Program-made: the position numbers and the translations under genes
Assembly: GCA_030835005.1 (NCBI GenBank)
Contig: JAUQWT010000288.1
Span: 1-26,611 of the forward strand
Reading direction: 5' to 3'
From: Ignavibacteria bacterium
GTDB taxonomy: Bacteria; Bacteroidota; Ignavibacteria; Tepidaquicellales; OLB5
DNA: 26,611 nucleotides
The notes under the pieces: generated by a model
Databases searched by the model: none
Told to the model about the DNA's origin: nothing
The model's input: only the letters and a program-made list of their open reading frames with translations
Shown here: positions 22,097 to 26,611 of the stretch, one piece after another
Position numbering within the stretch: the stretch's first letter is position 1
How the letters are laid out: every line of letters starts with the position of its first letter

Positions 22097-24152
22097 GGCA
22101 GGAAGTTGCCATGACGATTCAGCGACCCTTATCAAAAAATCTAAAGAAATAAAACGCCCTGTTATTGCATTGGTTGGAATGCCTAACTCAGGCAAAACTA
22201 CTTTATTCAATGCTTTAACAGGCTCTAACTTCAAGACATCCAACTATCCAGGTGCAACTGTTGAGTATTCCATGGGAAGGCTCATGGAAAAGTACGGTTT
22301 TACTTCGGACATTATGGATTCACCCGGAATCATCAGCCTTAATCCGAGTTCACCCGATGAAGAAGTAACAATAAACGGATTGTTCAATCACCCGAAATTT
22401 GGACTACCTGATGTTGTGATAGTAACTTGTGATTGCACTCAACTCTCGCGACAACTTTTTTTGGTTAAGCAGGTTATTGATACCGGATTTAAGACAATTG
22501 TCGCACTAACAATGAATGACCTTCTGGCTAAGAAGGATTTTGAGATATCACCGGACAAACTTAAGAGTATTCTTAAAGTTCCGGTGATCAGGGTCAACGG
22601 ATCCAGAAGAGAAGGCATTCAGGAATTAGCCAGACAGGCTGAAGAACTTTACTTAGATAACTCAAATCCAGATTATAAGTCAACGATTCATAAGATTGCT
22701 CAACCTACAGAAAAAGATGTTGCAACACTTTATGATTACACAGAGGATACGGAGCGAAAAGTGATTGAGCATTTATCACTCAAGCTTGATATAGATAAAA
22801 TAAATAAGGAAAAGTTCCATACGCTCTCGCGTAAGCCTGATAAGAACTCAATGCGGCTTGACAAAATATTTCTGCACCCGTTCTGGGGGATACTCATTTT
22901 TATAGTTTCAATGGGAATTATATTTACTTCGATTTTCTGGATCGCTCAACCGTTAATGGATCTAATTGACACCGGTTTCAGCAGTTTGGCTGAACTCATT
23001 TCTTCATCACTTCCTGTAGGGACATGGTACAGCGACCTGATTACCAATGGACTGATAAACGGCTTTGGCTCGGTTATGGTGTTTGTTCCTCAAATAGTAA
23101 TACTGTTCATTCTTCTGGGACTGCTTGAAGATACAGGTTATCTTGCAAGGGCGGCCATGCTAATTGATAAACCGTTAACCAAATTCGGATTGAACGGAAG
23201 GTCATTCATACCAATGCTTTCCGGTTATGCTTGTGCAATACCGGCAATGATGGCGGCAAGAACAATTTCGAACAGGCGCGAGAGATTCTTGACCATTATG
23301 GTTATTCCCCTAATGAGCTGCAGCGCGAGGCTTCCTGTTTACGCACTTTTGCTTGCATTTTTAGTGCCCTCTGATAAACCATGGATTGCAGGCATTGGAA
23401 TGGGAGCTCTGTATTTGTTCAGCATCATTGCCGGAGCAGTTACTGCAGGAATCATTAGCAAATTCAAAAAAACTGATGAGAAATCGACTTTCATGCTTGA
23501 GCTGCCACCGTACCGTGTACCGGTTTTCAGGAACATTTTAAAAAATACTTACTATAAAGCACTTGTTTATGTTAAACAGGCAGGTCCGATAATCATTGTA
23601 ATTTCTTTGGTTCTTTGGGCACTGACTTATTTCCCGAATGTAAATCCTGAACTCACCGGAACAAGAACTGCCGGACTCAGCGATGAACAGATCAGCAGAA
23701 TGGCAGAATCTGAAAGACTCAGTACATCTTATGGAGCTATTATAGGCAAATATGTGTTTGAACCTGTACTGAAGCCCCTCGGATGGGATTGGAGAATAGG
23801 CGTCTCGCTGATCTCAGCATTTGCAGCCCGTGAAGTATTTGTTAGCGCAATGGCAATCACTTTCAACATAACGGAAGAAGGCGATGATGATGATAATATT
23901 CAGAAGTCACTGCTCACAACAATGCAGGGAGCTAAGACTGAATCGGGCAAACCGCTTTTCACAACGGCGAGCACGATTTCTCTGATCATATATTTTATGT
24001 TTGCCATGCAGTGCCTTTCTACTGTAGCAGTTGCCAGGAAAGAAACCGGCTCATGGAAGGTCCCAATGCTGCAAATATTTGTTTATACTGCGATGGCTTA
24101 TATTTTGGCTTTTGTGACTTATAACGGACTGAATTTATTGGGAATTCAGTAA
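22080..24152 (+). CDS. feoB: FeoB ferrous iron transporter
   Basis: This 690-residue inner membrane protein takes up Fe(II) using an N-terminal G domain. The G domain (about 26-190) has G1 GMPNSGKTT (33-41), G2 T60 in YPGATVEY and G3 DSPG (80-83). G4 reads TMND (144-147) where NxxD is usual, and the G5 position reads VNGS (172-175) where VSA is usual, so nucleotide choice may be changed. The membrane part (about 275-690, about eight helices) keeps the gate motifs GYACAIPAMMAART and SCSARLPVY. Length is at the short end for the family and no FeoC is present. The ATG at 22080 overlaps feoA by 17 bases, a sign of coupled translation. Confidence 0.93.
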   Translation: MAFTTKAGSCHDDSATLIKKSKEIKRPVIALVGMPNSGKTTLFNALTGSNFKTSNYPGATVEYSMGRLMEKYGFTSDIMDSPGIISLNPSSPDEEVTINGLFNHPKFGLPDVVIVTCDCTQLSRQLFLVKQVIDTGFKTIVALTMNDLLAKKDFEISPDKLKSILKVPVIRVNGSRREGIQELARQAEELYLDNSNPDYKSTIHKIAQPTEKDVATLYDYTEDTERKVIEHLSLKLDIDKINKEKFHTLSRKPDKNSMRLDKIFLHPFWGILIFIVSMGIIFTSIFWIAQPLMDLIDTGFSSLAELISSSLPVGTWYSDLITNGLINGFGSVMVFVPQIVILFILLGLLEDTGYLARAAMLIDKPLTKFGLNGRSFIPMLSGYACAIPAMMAARTISNRRERFLTIMVIPLMSCSARLPVYALLLAFLVPSDKPWIAGIGMGALYLFSIIAGAVTAGIISKFKKTDEKSTFMLELPPYRVPVFRNILKNTYYKALVYVKQAGPIIIVISLVLWALTYFPNVNPELTGTRTAGLSDEQISRMAESERLSTSYGAIIGKYVFEPVLKPLGWDWRIGVSLISAFAAREVFVSAMAITFNITEEGDDDDNIQKSLLTTMQGAKTESGKPLFTTASTISLIIYFMFAMQCLSTVAVARKETGSWKVPMLQIFVYTAMAYILAFVTYNGLNLLGIQ

Positions 24153-24186
24153 AAGAATTTTAGTTTTAATTTGTTTTTCCATTGAT

Positions 24187-24194
24187 TAAATTTG
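24187..24194 (+). promoter_or_regulatory. Possible -7 element for the small secreted protein gene
   Basis: TAAATTTG matches TAnnTTTG and lies 22 bases before the ATG at 24216. No TTG is found 19-21 bases upstream, so it is weak; co-transcription with feoB is also possible. Confidence 0.3.
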
Positions 24195-24215
24195 AGTAAT
24201 TAAACTTATCCATAT

Positions 24216-24572
24216 ATGAATAAAATGGTTAAATATTCAATAATACTGCTTGCTATTACTATTGCAGCCTTTGTGTTTTCGTCAAAAGAAGCGGCTGCAG
24301 ACAAAGCAGGATGCGAAGCTTATTTGTATATTGCAAACAACTCTCTATTTGAAATAAACCTGACGATTGATGGTTTTCCTTCCGGAAACTTGCTGGTAGG
24401 TAAAAACAAGACTTACACAATTAATCTTGCCAATGATGCCGGTAAAAGGATAAAAGTAAAAGCAGAGTACCTGGACCCTGATTATATTGACCCGAAAGCT
24501 ATTAACTATGTAACCAAGACTAAAATTGAGTGCGGTATGAGTGATACTATCTATGTAGCATTTTCTAAATAG
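24216..24572 (+). CDS. Small secreted protein of unknown function downstream of feoB
   Basis: The product has 118 residues with a signal peptide at about 1-28 (basic start, hydrophobic core, cleavage near EAAA-D). There is no lipobox, so it is released into the periplasm or beyond. The mature part is about 90 residues, probably a small beta-sandwich: AYLYIANNSLFEINLTIDG, LLVGKNKTYTINL, RIKVKAEYLD, DTIYVAFSK. It has just two cysteines, C33 and C106, near the two ends of the fold, which could form a disulfide. I do not recognise the family; it recalls small PEGA/DUF4397-like modules in form only. It starts 63 bases after feoB on the same strand, so a link to iron is possible but unproven. Confidence 0.7.
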   Translation: MNKMVKYSIILLAITIAAFVFSSKEAAADKAGCEAYLYIANNSLFEINLTIDGFPSGNLLVGKNKTYTINLANDAGKRIKVKAEYLDPDYIDPKAINYVTKTKIECGMSDTIYVAFSK

Positions 24573-24608
24573 ATTTCAATAAGAAAAGTAACTGTAGTAT
24601 ATTTATTT

Positions 24609-24636
24609 GTAAAGCCCGAATCTCTTCGGGCTTTAC
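24609..24636. terminator. Bidirectional terminator-like hairpin between convergent genes
   Basis: GTAAAGCCCGAA and TTCGGGCTTTAC form a perfect 12-bp stem around TCTC. The A/T arms give short U-runs in both directions. It sits 37 bases after the secreted protein gene and about 100 bases after the convergent peptidase gene. Confidence 0.75.
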
Positions 24637-24737
24637 TATTATGAATCACTGCAATTTCATCAACCCCGAGAATGGGCCTACTTGTTCATCCGAAAGTGCC
24701 CTTGGGAGCAGAAATGTTTTCTTTTTGAATGACTACT

Positions 24738-26288
24738 TCATTTAAGCATCAACATTTTTTTTGTTTCAAACAAAGTGCCATCAATGAACAATGAGTAGTA
24801 ATATACACCGGATGAATAATGTTTACCGTCAAACATTACTCTATGAGAACCTGCCGGATATCTTTGATTTAGAAGTTCAACAACCTCCCTGCCGAGTACA
24901 TCGTTGACAATGATTCTTACATTACTTAAAGAACCAAGGGTAAACTCAATATTTGTAACAGGATTGAATGGATTTGGATAATTTTGATTAAGTTCATACT
25001 TAGCCGTTTCATTAACAACGGCAATTCCGCTCAATACTGTATATTGCAGGAATGTAGGTGGTGGAATACTGCCGGGAGGATTCAATCCTTTTCCTCCGAG
25101 CGGCAAGGTGCCTACAAAGTTTGCAAGTGAATCCTGTGCCGCAAAATAATAATCTACTACTGAGCCAATGTTTTGTCCGGGTATTGTGAATTTGAAAGTA
25201 TCTAAATTATTATAATCGTAATTAAGGGGATTTAGTGAGCCGCCATTCACTTTGTAGTACAGTCTGGGACCATTTACTAATTTTTTTATTCTATGCCTCG
25301 AATTTATAACAACCGCTGCAACTCTTGGTGTTGTCTCATTGGTTGCAATAATTGGTGTATGGTTGAAATTGATTATATAATCCCATCCGAAAGTCATAAG
25401 AGATGCCAAAGCAGCTCTTGTGAACTTGAGGAAGAAAGGCATGTTAATGTTAGAAAAATTATCATTTATTGAATGGTAATATGGATTAAAGTCACTGGTT
25501 AATTCGATTCCGCAGATGGCTTTATAACCTTTTTGCCAGAAAGAATAATGATCGCTGCCGGACATATTGCCTACAGCAAAAGTAATATTCAATAACGGCT
25601 GATAAACATTGAAAGAAAATCTTGCAATATCTGCAAAAGAAACAGAATTATTATTTGAGAAAATATTGATCTTGTTATCATTATTACCATCCCAAGCTAT
25701 CATATCAAAGTTAAGAACTCCTAATATAGAATCTCCTTTATAATAAGATGAATCTGCATATGCACGGCTTCCATATAGGCCATATTCTTCTTCGTCAAAA
25801 GCAACGAATATCAGGGTATAATCATATGAATAAGGTGCAAGAAGTCTGGCAGCTTCTAATACAGAGCATGTTCCCGAGGCATTGTCATCTGCACCCGGAG
25901 CAAGGTTACCAGTAGGCATGTTATCATAATGTCCGCAGATTACATACTGCAAGTTCGGATACTTTGACCCAAGTTTAGTTGCAATAATGTTAGTCCCGCT
26001 TGCACTGTAGTTCATATACCGTGCATTCAAGCCAAAACTTTGAAATCTTTCAAGTATAAACTGTGCTGCTTTAAGGTTATGAGGAGAATTCGCATTTCTT
26101 GAAAGTATTGTATACGGAGCACCTCCGATCGTAGTTGCTATATCTCCTGATAACTCACGGTTCACAAGGGATAGTGATTGAGTTGTAACCAGATTTGAAA
26201 TTGAATCTATTTTAGGGCTAAATCCGACTTGCGGAAAAGTGCTAAGGGTTGCCAGTAAGAAGAAAATTGAAACGATTGCCTTCATCAT
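24738..26288 (-). CDS. Secreted M28 family zinc peptidase with T9SS sorting domain
   Basis: The product has 516 residues with a signal peptide at 1-20. The M28 catalytic domain (about 60-310) has all five metal ligands of the two-zinc site: H120 in GHYDN, D134 in GADDNASG, E167/E168 in FDEEEYGLYGS (base and ligand), D195 in NFDMIAWD and H272 in YHSINDNF; SGSDHYSFW is also present. The family comprises aminopeptidases and related enzymes. Residues about 315-420 form a beta domain (RVAAVVINSRHRI...VVDYYFAAQDS), and residues about 435-516 are the T9SS type A sorting domain (QNYPNPFNPVTNIEF to KKMLMLK). It likely trims peptides outside the cell and could work with the two metalloproteases. The first of two ATGs is used. 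A lone TATATTTG at 26417-26424 on this strand may be its promoter. Confidence 0.9.
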   Translation of the reverse strand: MMKAIVSIFFLLATLSTFPQVGFSPKIDSISNLVTTQSLSLVNRELSGDIATTIGGAPYTILSRNANSPHNLKAAQFILERFQSFGLNARYMNYSASGTNIIATKLGSKYPNLQYVICGHYDNMPTGNLAPGADDNASGTCSVLEAARLLAPYSYDYTLIFVAFDEEEYGLYGSRAYADSSYYKGDSILGVLNFDMIAWDGNNDNKINIFSNNNSVSFADIARFSFNVYQPLLNITFAVGNMSGSDHYSFWQKGYKAICGIELTSDFNPYYHSINDNFSNINMPFFLKFTRAALASLMTFGWDYIINFNHTPIIATNETTPRVAAVVINSRHRIKKLVNGPRLYYKVNGGSLNPLNYDYNNLDTFKFTIPGQNIGSVVDYYFAAQDSLANFVGTLPLGGKGLNPPGSIPPPTFLQYTVLSGIAVVNETAKYELNQNYPNPFNPVTNIEFTLGSLSNVRIIVNDVLGREVVELLNQRYPAGSHRVMFDGKHYSSGVYYYSLFIDGTLFETKKMLMLK

Positions 26289-26506
26289 TGGTATGTTAAA
26301 TAATAGTTATAGAAAATTAAACAACAAAAATGTATAAAACATATACCGGATGGATGAAGAGGATGAAAGACCTGGAGGCTGCTCAGGTGTTATCTATAAA
26401 CAAAATTACTTCATTACAAATATAGAATATTATTTGCCAAATTAATCATGATAAATTTCTTATGCTCTCAAAATACGCTAAAAGGTCAGACATTAATCAA
26501 CCAGGA

Positions 26507-26611
26507 TCATTTAATCAGCAACATTTTTTTAGTAATTGAAACCTCACCGTTGAGAAGTGAATAAAAATAGACTCCGCTTGGATAGTTTGATGCATCCCAA
26601 TCTACGCTATA
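26507..26611 (-). CDS. C-terminal end of another T9SS-sorted protein (5' part outside window)
   Basis: Reading the minus strand from the window edge gives 34 codons and a TGA stop: WDASNYPSGVYFYSLLNGE and a basic KKMLLIK end. This is the last part of a T9SS type A sorting domain, as in the other four cargo proteins here. The functional domain lies beyond the window, so the role cannot be told. It is co-oriented with the M28 peptidase gene, whose start is about 220 bases further along; that gap shows no clear terminator. Confidence 0.85.
   Translation of the reverse strand, partial: YSVDWDASNYPSGVYFYSLLNGEVSITKKMLLIK

Noticed and set aside
26330..26425. 31-codon open frame (MYKTYTGW...) on the plus strand between the peptidase gene and the last fragment
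   Set aside because: It has no Shine-Dalgarno site, no promoter match on that strand and no recognisable sequence; it is well within chance for this base composition.
1..26611. CRISPR array, tRNA, rRNA or insertion sequence
   Set aside because: I looked for regularly spaced direct repeats, cloverleaf-like sequence, rRNA blocks and transposase motifs, and saw none.

Overview
The window looks like a piece of chromosome from an Ignavibacteria-type bacterium (Bacteroidota/Chlorobi group). The reasons are moderate AT-richness, promoters of the Bacteroidetes type (TTG about 20 bases before TAnnTTTG), mostly absent Shine-Dalgarno sequences, and five secreted-protein C-termini that carry the type IX secretion (T9SS) sorting domain in its 'NYPNPFNPVT' form, common in Ignavibacteria and relatives. 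I see no rRNA, tRNA, CRISPR array, phage gene or transposase, so this is ordinary chromosome rather than a mobile island.

Layout. (A) 2-550: 3' end of a T9SS cargo gene, followed by a clear terminator. (B) 822-7616, plus strand: an envelope glycan cassette with two large GT-C type membrane glycosyltransferases (a DUF2723 protein and an arabinofuranosyltransferase-like protein, both with TPR-like C-terminal tails), a SAM methyltransferase and a GT9 heptosyltransferase-like enzyme. (C) 7581-9473, minus: a TonB-dependent-receptor-like outer membrane protein whose 3' end overlaps the GT9 gene tail to tail. Just upstream of it lie three perfect stem-loops. (D) 9647-12476, minus: an apparent operon of a SerK/SbnI-like ParB-fold protein, a LolC/E-type permease and a LolD-type ATPase. 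(E) 12645-16507, minus: a small four-helix membrane protein, an outer membrane beta-barrel, a lipoprotein, a membrane-anchored thermonuclease-like protein and a pyrimidine nucleoside phosphorylase; the last two overlap. (F) 16720-21465, plus: two tandem paralogous reprolysin-like zinc metalloproteases with T9SS sorting domains, each followed by a near-identical terminator. (G) 21773-24572, plus: feoA and feoB (ferrous iron uptake), then a small secreted protein of unknown function. (H) 24738-26288, minus: an M28 zinc peptidase with a T9SS sorting domain. (I) 26507-26611, minus: the last 34 codons of another T9SS cargo gene.

How they fit together. Most of the window serves the cell envelope: exported proteases to digest protein, a T9SS-type surface-anchoring signal, glycan-building enzymes that may decorate surface polymers or T9SS cargo, lipoprotein export, outer membrane channels and iron uptake. 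This fits a heterotroph that degrades polymers. The observations most worth checking are the SerK-like protein in a lolCD operon with its altered DGHHR motif, the altered G4 and G5 motifs in FeoB, the terminator-like hairpin that ends only nine bases before an outer membrane protein start, the cluster of genes with no usable ATG start, and the duplicated protease-terminator unit. I do not see a wholly new multi-gene system.
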